A DNA stretch of 60,805 nucleotides, taken from contig JAUSCZ010000037.1 in the NCBI GenBank assembly GCA_030674475.1, positions 1 to 60,805 of the forward strand. The letters are read 5' to 3'. Shown here one piece after another: positions 23,416-30,409 of this stretch (positions are counted from its first letter, which is position 1; every line of letters starts with the position of its first letter). Origin of the DNA: Candidatus Omnitrophota bacterium. GTDB lineage: Bacteria; Omnitrophota; Gorgyraeia; Gygaellales; UBA12090. The notes below the pieces were generated by a model. It saw nothing but the letters and a program-made list of their open reading frames with translations. It was not told the DNA's origin and made no database searches. A program made the translations under genes and the position numbers.

Positions 23416-23685
23416 CTATTTAAATAAATCAGAATGCGTGCCGGTCCTTACGAAAAATATATCCTCGGCTTCTATTTTGTAAATTAATAACCAATCCGGC
23501 TCTAGGTGACATTCTCTACATTCGTTAAAACTTCCTCCAAGTTTATGGTCTTTATTCTTAGCGGGGAGGCTCTTCTCTTCTATTAAAAGACATACTATTT
23601 CCTTTAACCTCTTTAAATATTTACCTCGCTTTTTGCCGCGCTTGACGTCTTTATTAAACTGTTTGGTATAAACAGGTGTAAGCAT
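23416..23685 (-). CDS. YafQ/RelE-family mRNA interferase toxin
   Basis: An 89-residue toxin: MLTPVYTKQFNKDVKRGKKRG, then DHKLGGSFNECRECHLEPDWLLIY and the C-terminal RTGTHSDLF. This matches YafQ proteins, including the catalytic His residues (HKL, CHLEPDW, GTHSDLF). It lies 5 bp after a RelB/DinJ antitoxin gene. Confidence 0.93.
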   Translation of the reverse strand: MLTPVYTKQFNKDVKRGKKRGKYLKRLKEIVCLLIEEKSLPAKNKDHKLGGSFNECRECHLEPDWLLIYKIEAEDIFFVRTGTHSDLFK

Positions 23686-23690
23686 TATAT

Positions 23691-23951
23691 TTAAATTTCC
23701 AGCCTTTCAAACATATCATTTGTATTTTTACACTTAGTTAGCCCGCGGCGTTTCCCAGCATCTTTTATAGCCTTCAAAGTCACCTCATTAGGAATTTTTA
23801 CCTCGAAAGGCAATCCTTCCCGTAAACTTACTTGCCTAAAAAACAAATTAATAGCCTCGCTTGAAGATAGTCCCAAAATATGGAAAATCTTTTCTACTTT
23901 ATTTTTTAAATGAGGCTCTGTCCTTGCTCTTATCATTGCTGTTTTAGCCAT
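23691..23951 (-). CDS. RelB/DinJ-family antitoxin
   Basis: 86 residues: MAKTAMIRARTEPHLKNKVEKIFHILGLSSSEAINLFF is the DinJ ribbon-helix-helix, followed by LREGLPFEVKIPNE, the typical linker to the toxin-binding tail. Forms a dinJ-yafQ module with the next gene and has its own promoter at 23998. Confidence 0.93.
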   Translation of the reverse strand: MAKTAMIRARTEPHLKNKVEKIFHILGLSSSEAINLFFRQVSLREGLPFEVKIPNEVTLKAIKDAGKRRGLTKCKNTNDMFERLEI

Positions 23952-23997
23952 ATATTTGTCCTCCCGCTTGTTAACAGATTAATAATTCACTAAGTAA

Positions 23998-24026
23998 ATT
24001 GTATCTCATTTGTGGAACAAAGTCAA
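23998..24026 (-). promoter_or_regulatory. Promoter of dinJ-yafQ-type module
   Basis: Minus strand: TTGACT, 17-bp spacer, TACAAT. Start predicted near 23991, 40 nt before the antitoxin ATG. It overlaps and so disfavours a spurious open frame at 23971-24177. Confidence 0.8.
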
Positions 24027-24190
24027 GTTCTTTTTTAAGTTCTTTCCCGAGTTTGCAGCAATATGGCAACCATGAGTGATATGCAGTGGGGATTTTACAG
24101 GAAAAATCGCATAATGCCGCATTCCGTACTTTTTTCTTTTGGGACTTTTCCATAATTAATACCCTCTTATGCAACAACTAAAATCCGCGT

Positions 24191-24386
24191 ATAAAACAAA
24201 AAACCTCCGCCGGCAAAATTCTATCGGCGAAGGTTTTCATTATTTTTTATGTGCCAGATTTAGTCCTTCTAACATAGCACCGTATTCGTCATCTTTATTA
24301 AATCATTTTTTACCATAAAAATCAATCATAGGCAAGCAATTTCTTTATTGGCGGCATAAATGCCGCCGCTACAATAGCTCTGCCAT
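24191..24386 (-). repeat. Repeat unit copy C (~190 bp)
   Basis: Same order as copy B: ACCTCCGCC..GGCGAAGGT hairpin, GTGCCAGATTT..TAACATAGCAC block, AT-rich spacer, GCGGCAT/ATGCCGC palindrome (24350-24371), ending CTCTGCC. On the minus strand the block reads KDDEYGAMLEGLNLAHKK and a stop, directly followed by the hairpin and T-run, which looks like the 3' end of a gene plus its terminator. It lies just downstream of the AbrB-PIN module at 24399. Confidence 0.85.
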
Positions 24387-24398
24387 TCGCTTGCATCC

Positions 24399-24800
24399 TT
24401 ACGGTTTCAACCGTTTGATTTCCTTGATACGGTCAAAATGCTTATCGTAAGAATAAATGGAATTAATGCCTTTATGGAGCATAATCGCGGCATTGTAGGC
24501 ATCAATGAAATCTATGTTATGTGTCTCAAATATATCTAAGGCAGAAAGAATAATTTTTCCATCGTCAATATGGATATGAGGAGTATTTATTATCTTCTGA
24601 ATGCCTTCAATTACCTTAACTCTGGCAAATTTGTATTCTGAGGATAATACCCAGATGGCCTCAGCGAGTACTAATATATTTGTAAAAAGTATCTCTTTGC
24701 CTTCTGTTACATTTTTAAAAAGGCGATGGCATTTTAATGCTTCAGAAGGGATGTCGCTGGTTAGATATCTTAATATTATATTGGTATCCAGGAATTTCAT
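24399..24800 (-). CDS. PIN-domain toxin (VapC type)
   Basis: A 133-residue PIN protein starting MKFLDTNIILRYLTSD (first Asp), with Glu in VLAEAIWVL, Asp in NIDFIDAYNAA and a late Asp in YSYDKHFDRI. All four acidic positions of the ribonuclease site are present. It overlaps its AbrB-type antitoxin gene by one base. It belongs to a different PIN subgroup from the toxins at 19114 and 22653. Confidence 0.92.
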   Translation of the reverse strand: MKFLDTNIILRYLTSDIPSEALKCHRLFKNVTEGKEILFTNILVLAEAIWVLSSEYKFARVKVIEGIQKIINTPHIHIDDGKIILSALDIFETHNIDFIDAYNAAIMLHKGINSIYSYDKHFDRIKEIKRLKP

Positions 24801-25051
24801 CAGGACATTTCTTTTATTGTTTTCCCGGCTATTTCTTTTTCCATTTTTACTCTTAGTTTTTCAAAGCTGATTTTTGCTTTTACCGGAAATGTGCCTTTGA
24901 TGTCCAGGATTGTTCCTGCCACCGGCTTTATAATTATTCTGTTTCCCTCCGGCTTAAAAAGCAGCCTGTCGTGGGTCTTCAGATGGAATTTATCCCGTAT
25001 TTCTTTAGGGATAGTTATCTGGCCCTTAGAAGTGATTGTTGAAGCAATCAT
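24800..25051 (-). CDS. AbrB/MazE-fold antitoxin
   Basis: 83 residues: MIASTITSKGQITIPKEIRDKFHLK is a clear AbrB hairpin domain, followed by a charged toxin-binding tail. One-base overlap with the PIN toxin gene. Its promoter contains a perfect inverted repeat (25078-25108), the expected site for autorepression. Confidence 0.93.
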   Translation of the reverse strand: MIASTITSKGQITIPKEIRDKFHLKTHDRLLFKPEGNRIIIKPVAGTILDIKGTFPVKAKISFEKLRVKMEKEIAGKTIKEMS

Positions 25052-25077
25052 AGCATACCCCTCCTTACTTTTTGACT

Positions 25078-25115
25078 AATGTAAGAAATATACTATAATT
25101 CTTACATTTTGTCAA
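25078..25115 (-). promoter_or_regulatory. Promoter with operator of AbrB-PIN module
   Basis: Minus strand: TTGACA (25110-25115), 17-bp spacer, TATATT (25087-25092). AATGTAAGAA and TTCTTACATT (25078-25087 and 25099-25108) form a perfect 10-bp inverted repeat spanning the spacer and -10. Confidence 0.88.
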
Positions 25116-25135
25116 TGGTAATCTTTATTTTTTAT

Positions 25136-25158
25136 TAGCGGCATAAATGCCGCCGCTA
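25136..25158. repeat. GCGGCATAAATGCCGC palindrome
   Basis: TAGCGGCAT-AA-ATGCCGCCGCTA. The same palindrome closes repeat units B and C and recurs, in expanded form, at 26771-26816. It lies between the helicase gene and the AbrB-PIN promoter and could terminate helicase transcription. Confidence 0.85.
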
Positions 25159-25181
25159 CCTGACGTATTATTGGGATTGGG

Positions 25182-26750
25182 TTACTCCTTGGCAATTTTC
25201 ATCTCTAATATCCTGTCCACCCGGAAAACCCGGTCTTCTTTACGCTGGAGGCAAAATGCCTCTAATCCCGTAAACTCCTTGTCAAGATAGGACATAGTTC
25301 CTACGCGCCGCGGCTTAATCTGACGGCGGGTTTTTTCATCGCTTGCCTTAAGATAGGTTATCTGAAGGCAGAGTTTATGGGTTATTGCCTCTTTAATCAT
25401 ACTTAGCTTATCCTCAAAAGGCATATCCCGTTCGGAAAGGGCATACTGGTGGCAGGTAACAAACCGAACTACGCGCCTGTCCATAAGGATGTCGGATTTT
25501 CTTAAGGGCCGGACAAGCGATATTCCTTCAAATGACCGGCAACGGCTTAATGCCACATAGGTCTGGCCGTGGGCAAAGGCGCCTCGGCCCATATCAATAA
25601 TCACCCGGTCAAAAGTCTTGCCCTGGCTTTTATGGATGGTAATCGCCCAGGCAAGTTTTAAGGGATACTGGGTAAAGGAACCTACGGTTTCGGCCTCAAT
25701 CATTGAGGTTTTTTCATCAAAGCTGAAATGAAATATCTCCCAGCTAAAGGGTAAGATTTCCTCAATATTCCCTTCAGCTAACCTGACAGAGACCGATTCC
25801 GCGTTTATCTCCCGGTTAAATTTTATCTGGGTAATCTCACCCAGAGAACCGTTAACCCACCTTCCCGTGGTATCATTGTTAAGCAGCATCACCTGCGCGC
25901 CAACAGCCAGGCGTAACGCGGAATCCGTGGGATAAGAATATTCCTTAAAGTCTCCCTCTATTTTCGCGCTATAGGTGTGTATCTTGGTTTTAAGCCTGTT
26001 GAGATGCTCCGCGTTAATCTCGGCGGCAGTTTTATTGGTAGTGCCCAGGTGTACTGTATAGCCGGAATTTACGCCTGCCGCGACATCCGCGCCTACCCGC
26101 CTGTTTAACAACGTTAAATCTTCATCAGTGACGGAATTGTTGCGAATGGCGTTAAGAAGTCTGATAAATTTTTCATCTTTCTGGCGGTAGATTTTTTCCA
26201 GCTCAATAAACTCCATAGGGAATTCCTGGAATACCGCCGCGTCAAAAAAATACTGGCTTTGGTAGTGGGAGCGAAAGATATCTTTTTCTCTTGAGGTTAC
26301 TACCGGAGGCAGTTGGTAGAGGTCGCCGATAAATATCATCTGGATGCCGCCAAAGGGCTGGCGGGAATCCCCGGCATTAAGCCTCAGGAATTTATCCACG
26401 CAATCAAGCAGATCCGCCCTGACCATTGATACCTCATCAATGATAACGGAGTCTATTTCCTTAAAGATGCGCCCCCTTTTGCCGCTAAGCTTCTTGATTT
26501 TTTGCAGGGTAATGTCCGGCTTAAAGCGGAAAAAGGAGTGTATAGTTTCCCCCTTTACGTTAAGGGCGGCCACTCCGGTAGGAGCCAGGACAACCACTTT
26601 CTTATCCGTATGGCTCCGGAAATAATCCAAGAGCGTGGATTTGCCGGTGCCGGCTTTTCCGGTAACAAAAACGTTCTTAGAGGTATGCTCCATTGCCTCC
26701 AGAGCTTTTTTAAACTCCGCGTTTATTTCAATATGGTTATTAGATGCCAT
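25182..26750 (-). CDS. PIF1-like helicase with C-terminal WYL-like domain
   Basis: A 522-residue superfamily 1B helicase. Walker A is GKAGTGKSTLL (about 31-41), motif II IIDEVSMV, then GDLYQLPPV, LEKIYRQKD, VMLLNNDTTGRWVNG and ITIHKSQGKTFDRV, all PIF1/RecD-type motifs. The last ~75 residues (LQITYLKASDEKT..IKPRRVG..YL.G....R.FRVDRI) resemble a WYL ligand-binding domain. That combination is known from bacterial PIF1-like proteins but uncommon. It may repair stalled forks or serve the mobile island, and the WYL part suggests control by nucleic acid or a ligand. It stands alone and is flanked on both sides by the GCGGCAT palindromes. Confidence 0.88.
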   Translation of the reverse strand: MASNNHIEINAEFKKALEAMEHTSKNVFVTGKAGTGKSTLLDYFRSHTDKKVVVLAPTGVAALNVKGETIHSFFRFKPDITLQKIKKLSGKRGRIFKEIDSVIIDEVSMVRADLLDCVDKFLRLNAGDSRQPFGGIQMIFIGDLYQLPPVVTSREKDIFRSHYQSQYFFDAAVFQEFPMEFIELEKIYRQKDEKFIRLLNAIRNNSVTDEDLTLLNRRVGADVAAGVNSGYTVHLGTTNKTAAEINAEHLNRLKTKIHTYSAKIEGDFKEYSYPTDSALRLAVGAQVMLLNNDTTGRWVNGSLGEITQIKFNREINAESVSVRLAEGNIEEILPFSWEIFHFSFDEKTSMIEAETVGSFTQYPLKLAWAITIHKSQGKTFDRVIIDMGRGAFAHGQTYVALSRCRSFEGISLVRPLRKSDILMDRRVVRFVTCHQYALSERDMPFEDKLSMIKEAITHKLCLQITYLKASDEKTRRQIKPRRVGTMSYLDKEFTGLEAFCLQRKEDRVFRVDRILEMKIAKE

Positions 26751-26770
26751 TTGCGTTTATAACCGGTTAT

Positions 26771-26816
26771 TAGCGGCATAAATGCCTCTAATTGGTGGCA
26801 TAAATGCCACCGCTAC
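26771..26816. repeat. Expanded GCGGCAT palindrome
   Basis: TAGCGGCATAAATGCC, a short insert, then TGGCATAAATGCCACCGCTA and CAATAG. A doubled or decayed member of the palindrome family seen at 22520, 24350 and 25136. It marks the right edge of the island, directly beside the radical SAM gene end. Confidence 0.8.
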
Positions 26817-26831
26817 AATAGTTTCATAGAG

Positions 26832-27788
26832 TTAAAGATTAGTTTTAATGTTTACGCCCGCGAACCTATCTAATCCTTGCTCGTCCTGGACCCAGCCGTT
26901 ATGTAGGCCATAAGAATGCATAATATCCATAGCTTCCTGATATTCGTCTAAGGTAAGCCGCCGGGTTAATTCCGGGTAATCCTTGGCCTTGTGGCAGGGA
27001 AAGTATTGGCTCATTAGGCTGATATAGGTATCTGGGCCTAATTCCCGGGCAATAAAGGCCATAATTTCACCGGTTCCGGAAAGCTTATTGGGCAGAACCA
27101 GATGTCGGATTATCAGGCCTTTTTCGATGATTTCATCGGGATTAAACTGGGCAACTCCGACCTGGCGCCGCATTTCCTTAAGCGCTTGCTGGTTTATTTC
27201 CCAATAATCTTTGGCCTGGGAGAGCTTAAGGGCGGTTTGGTTGTCGGCATAGCGGGCATCCGGCAGGTAGATGTCAAAAATGCCCTCTAAGAGCCTCAAG
27301 GTTTCTACTGAATCATAGCCGCTGGAGTTATACACTAGGGGTATTTTTAGGCCTTTTTCCACGGCTAAGACCAGGGCCTTTAATATCTGGGGGATGTTAT
27401 GGGTAGGAGTAACAAAGTTGATGTTATGGCAGCCTTCTTGCTGTAATTCCAGCATAAAGGAGGCAAGTTCCTCCTCCCCGGCCTCCCTGCCTTTATCTGA
27501 TTGGCTGAATTCATAATTCTGGCAGTAGACGCACCTTAGGTTACAGTTAGTAAAAAAAATGGTTCCGGAGCCTTTGGTTCCGGAGATGGCTGGTTCCTCG
27601 CCGTGGTGGGCAAAATAGCTGTAAACTTTCGCCTTTTTTCCGGTTTTGCAGAAGCCGAGCCGGTTATTTAAACGGTCTGCCTTACAAAGCCTGGGGCAGA
27701 TGTCGCAGGAGCCTAAACGGCTATAAAGGCTTTCGGCCTTTTTCCGCAGTGAACCTTCTTGATGGGCCTTTAGATAACTGGGGGGCAT
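26832..27788 (-). CDS. Radical SAM protein, PflA-like
   Basis: A 318-residue radical S-adenosylmethionine enzyme. The cluster motif is CNLRCVYC (about 86-93), and a second Cys group CDICPRLC lies near residue 29. The family is annotated as pyruvate formate-lyase-activating-enzyme-like; the true substrate is unknown. A fragment of its last codons is duplicated at 23291-23378. It overlaps the DUF4416 gene by 68 bp, so the two are tightly linked. The end of the gene borders the accessory island, and its tail may have been an integration target. Confidence 0.9.
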   Translation of the reverse strand: MPPSYLKAHQEGSLRKKAESLYSRLGSCDICPRLCKADRLNNRLGFCKTGKKAKVYSYFAHHGEEPAISGTKGSGTIFFTNCNLRCVYCQNYEFSQSDKGREAGEEELASFMLELQQEGCHNINFVTPTHNIPQILKALVLAVEKGLKIPLVYNSSGYDSVETLRLLEGIFDIYLPDARYADNQTALKLSQAKDYWEINQQALKEMRRQVGVAQFNPDEIIEKGLIIRHLVLPNKLSGTGEIMAFIARELGPDTYISLMSQYFPCHKAKDYPELTRRLTLDEYQEAMDIMHSYGLHNGWVQDEQGLDRFAGVNIKTNL

Positions 27789-28308
27789 CTTTTATTTGTT
27801 TTTGGTATATCGCGCGGATGGAATTAAAAATTTCCAGATATTCCCGGCTTTGATAATCCGGGTAGGTCCAGGGCCAGGGATTAAAGGTTTTCTGTTTATA
27901 AAATAGGGTTACCTCAGCAAATATACCTTTACCCAGATACACGCGGTGGCATTGGTCTTTGGTGGTGGCTAATATTAGTTTCCCGCCAGAGAGAAATCCG
28001 GGGTCAATATTTATCCGGCGTTTTCCTTTCACCGAAAGCCTTTCTTCCAGTTTATTGGTGTGTAATTTTATTTCGGCTAATTCGTCCTCTTGTCTCAATT
28101 GGTCAAAACTGATAAACGCGCGTTTTAGCGGCGCGCCTAATTCCGGAAAATAGTAATCGGTATAATTAAAATCTAGTTCAGGGCCTTGAAAATCTATTTT
28201 CCCGAAGCGTTTTTTAAATATAGAAACGGCCTTATCTTTTATTAAGATATCGCGGTAGATTAATCCGATAATCAGCTTTGAGGGGCGAAGCGCGCTAATT
28301 TGCCCCAA
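27721..28308 (-). CDS. DUF4416 family protein
   Basis: 195 residues. Features of DUF4416 are visible: an N-terminal PSKLIIGLIYRD, then LDFNYTDYYFPELG.PLKRAFISF, RRINIDPGFLSGGKLILATTKD.CHR and KTFNPWPWTYPDY. Function unknown; often next to radical SAM or metabolic genes in deep-branching bacteria. It overlaps both neighbours, a 14-bp overlap with the PilZ gene and 68 bp with the radical SAM gene, indicating one transcript. Confidence 0.88.
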   Translation of the reverse strand: MGQISALRPSKLIIGLIYRDILIKDKAVSIFKKRFGKIDFQGPELDFNYTDYYFPELGAPLKRAFISFDQLRQEDELAEIKLHTNKLEERLSVKGKRRINIDPGFLSGGKLILATTKDQCHRVYLGKGIFAEVTLFYKQKTFNPWPWTYPDYQSREYLEIFNSIRAIYQKQIKDAPQLSKGPSRRFTAEKGRKPL

Positions 28309-28723
28309 GGGAATAGCGCCGGATTCCTCCGGAGTTATGGATAGGATTTGGTTGGAGGTGGGTTTCGATGTAGCGGTTTATATTTTCCGCGTCAGCCTCA
28401 GGCACATCGCTAAAGAGTATGGCTATATTAAATTTATCCCCCGCGGAGTTTTTCTCTGTTCTTACCACTACTCCTTTACAGGTTACTTTTTTGGTTACCG
28501 CGGTATTGTTTTTAAGTTTCAGGGGAAGGATTAGGACCATGCTTACCTTAGTCATTGGTTCTAGGTATTTATCTATCTGGCAGTAGACGCCGGATGAGCT
28601 TATATTCAGCGTTTCAGTGGCTAAATCAAATGAATTAATTTTAAGCTTGAGGGGAAGTTTTTTGAAGATTCGGGGATGTCTTCGTCTCTCAGAGCCATCC
28701 GCCGGGTTATTATTGGGGAGCAT
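28295..28723 (-). CDS. PilZ-domain protein
   Basis: About 142 residues. A PilZ domain starts with RRRHPR near the N-terminus and has the later D/N-x-S-x-x-G element (NISSSGVYCQ), the two motifs that bind cyclic di-GMP. The frame allows an ATG at 28747 as well. ATG 28723 is chosen because it reduces the overlap with the small upstream gene. Two diguanylate cyclases at 42-45 kb could supply the ligand. Confidence 0.85.
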   Translation of the reverse strand: MLPNNNPADGSERRRHPRIFKKLPLKLKINSFDLATETLNISSSGVYCQIDKYLEPMTKVSMVLILPLKLKNNTAVTKKVTCKGVVVRTEKNSAGDKFNIAILFSDVPEADAENINRYIETHLQPNPIHNSGGIRRYSLGAN

Positions 28724-28880
28724 CTTTTGACGGTTTGGATTTATCAAGATAGGTTTTGTGGCATTTTTTGGCGCAAAAATATTTTCCTTCGCGGTAGTAA
28801 CGTCTTATTTTTTTTATTGGCTTATTACATCCTCCGCAATTTCCAAACTTTTCCTTTTTATCTTTTTTTTCTTCAGCCAT
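28710..28880 (-). CDS. Small Cys-pair protein, probably zinc-binding
   Basis: A 56-residue frame not among the longer open frames. It begins MAEEKKDKKEKF, has two pairs of cysteines (CGGC at 15-18 and CAKKC at 36-40) and ends SKPSKDAPQ. The Cys spacing suggests a zinc finger. AAAGGA lies upstream of its ATG. The last 14 bases overlap the PilZ gene. Family unknown; the basic, cysteine-paired composition makes chance unlikely. Confidence 0.7.
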   Translation of the reverse strand: MAEEKKDKKEKFGNCGGCNKPIKKIRRYYREGKYFCAKKCHKTYLDKSKPSKDAPQ

Positions 28881-28990
28881 TTAACTATTATTCCTTTCTG
28901 TGCTTACGAACAAAAATACATTATTTCATGAAGTTTTTATAGTCGGGGTAAACAAAAAGATGGGTTTTAAAACTAAGATTTGGCGAAACA

Positions 28991-29344
28991 CTAATTGCGT
29001 GTTGCGATATACTCGGATATACTGCGCTTAATATCCGGGCTGACATCTTTGAATTCCAACCCCGTTTGGTAGTAATTTGAATAGGCAACCCGTTGAGACC
29101 ACTTGATTTCTCCGTTGAGCTCTATGAGTTTACGGGGGGAGAGATTTACCTGCACGGCAATCTTAGACAGGCGGGGAATAAATCCGTCTGAGAGCATCCT
29201 TATTCCGCCCTCAGATATATCCTGGGTTAAGACATTGGAGTATTTTTTTTCCGCCCTTAGCTCGCAGTGCGCGGTCAATTTTGCCTTTAACCGCTGGGCC
29301 CTTCTTCTATCGTCGTAAGGCGCCGCGCTATAATACATAGCCAC
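28991..29344 (-). CDS. PilZ-domain protein
   Basis: 117 residues: a RRRAQR motif (13-18) and DISEGGIRM give the two halves of a cyclic di-GMP binding site. The rest is a PilZ barrel (NLSPRKLIELNGEIKWSQRV, YQTGLEFKDVS). The second PilZ gene in under 1 kb and separate from the first in sequence. Confidence 0.88.
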   Translation of the reverse strand: MAMYYSAAPYDDRRRAQRLKAKLTAHCELRAEKKYSNVLTQDISEGGIRMLSDGFIPRLSKIAVQVNLSPRKLIELNGEIKWSQRVAYSNYYQTGLEFKDVSPDIKRSISEYIATRN

Positions 29345-29511
29345 ATTCTCCTCTTTTTACCGGATTTCCGCTTTCAGATCCCGCTAAAATCTATCCTTTA
29401 TCAAACACGATAAGGGATTTTAAGGAGCCGTGGCTATACATCCTTAGGGATTAGGTTTTTTCCCGCTTTGATTATAATTCTACATAAAAAGGATAACATA
29501 TTTCTTGTCTC

Positions 29512-29539
29512 TTGTCAAATTCTTTTTTCCTGTTATAAT
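29512..29539 (+). promoter_or_regulatory. Promoter implying a leaderless exeA-type mRNA
   Basis: TTGTCA, a 16-bp spacer and TATAAT (29534-29539). Transcription would start at about 29546, which is the A of the ATG. Confidence 0.7.
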
Positions 29540-29545
29540 AAAAAT

Positions 29546-30409
29546 ATGTATTTGGAATATTTTGGATTATCCGAGAAGCCTTTTAACGTAACCTGCGACC
29601 CTTCCTTTTTCTTCTTCAGCCGCAGGCATAAAGAGGCTATTGCCTGTATGTCCTATGGGATACAGGAGCGTAAAGGCATAATCATGGTTACCGGCGAAAT
29701 AGGCATCGGTAAGACCACGATGTGCCGCAGTCTGCTTAGCCAGCTGGATAAATCCGTCAAGACGGCCCTGGTGCTTAATCCCTATTTTTCCGAGGTTCAA
29801 CTGCTTGAATTTATAGTTCAGGATTTCGGAATCAAGGTCCACAAGAGGTCGCGCTTGAGCTTTGTGAATGAGTTAAACAAATTCTTGCTTGAGGAGTCCG
29901 CCTTAGGCAATAACGCGGTAATTATCATTGATGAAGCCCAGAACTTAAGCTGTAGGCAATTGGAACAGGTCCGGCTTTTGTCAAATCTGGAGACGGATAA
30001 AGAAAAGCTTCTGCAGATTATATTGGTGGGCCAGCCGGAATTAAGAGATAAACTTAACCTTTTCCAACTGCGTCAGTTAAAACAAAGAGTTATGGTGGAT
30101 TATCATATCGAGCCGTTGGATGAGTTTGAGCTGGGAGATTATATCAACCATCGCCTGGGCATAGCCTGCGGAAATAATCCTAAGACAATCGGGTTTACTG
30201 ATGAAGCGGTTAAGGAAATATGTCAATTCTCCCAGCGGGTTCCCCGTTTAATTAATTTGATTTGCGACCGGGCGTTACTTTTAGGATTCATCAAAGAGAA
30301 AAACATTATCGGTGAAGATATTATCCGGGAGTGTATTAAGGACATACGGTTTGATGGTTCGACTGCGCTCACCACAGGTGGTTCGGCTGTGCTCGCTAAT
30401 CAAAGATGA
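29546..30409 (+). CDS. ExeA/GspA-like AAA+ ATPase
   Basis: A 287-residue P-loop ATPase: MYLEYFGLSEKPFNVTCDP is the standard start of ExeA-type proteins, followed by Walker A GEIGIGKTT and Walker B VIIIDEAQNL. In type II secretion ExeA partners ExeB to place the secretin in the wall. The start at ATG 29546 is chosen over the longer frame at 29468 because of the family start and the promoter. It has no Shine-Dalgarno. The last ~17 residues (GSTALTTGGSAVLANQ) are encoded by two tandem copies of a ~22-bp GGTTCGxCTG repeat, absent from normal family members. It overlaps the next gene by 4 bp. Confidence 0.9.
   Translation: MYLEYFGLSEKPFNVTCDPSFFFFSRRHKEAIACMSYGIQERKGIIMVTGEIGIGKTTMCRSLLSQLDKSVKTALVLNPYFSEVQLLEFIVQDFGIKVHKRSRLSFVNELNKFLLEESALGNNAVIIIDEAQNLSCRQLEQVRLLSNLETDKEKLLQIILVGQPELRDKLNLFQLRQLKQRVMVDYHIEPLDEFELGDYINHRLGIACGNNPKTIGFTDEAVKEICQFSQRVPRLINLICDRALLLGFIKEKNIIGEDIIRECIKDIRFDGSTALTTGGSAVLANQR

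Noticed and set aside
23971..24177. 68-codon open frame on the minus strand
   Set aside because: It overlaps a good promoter for the dinJ-type gene, has no family features and contains unusual Cys and aromatic content.
19901..24386. Integron attC-like sites at the repeat units
   Set aside because: Repeats contain GTTAGAAG and TTCTAAC, but not the RYYYAAC...GTTRRRY core, and no integrase is in the window.
29468..29545. Upstream start for the ExeA-like gene
   Set aside because: Would place the promoter inside the coding region, and the family start is MYLEYF at 29546.
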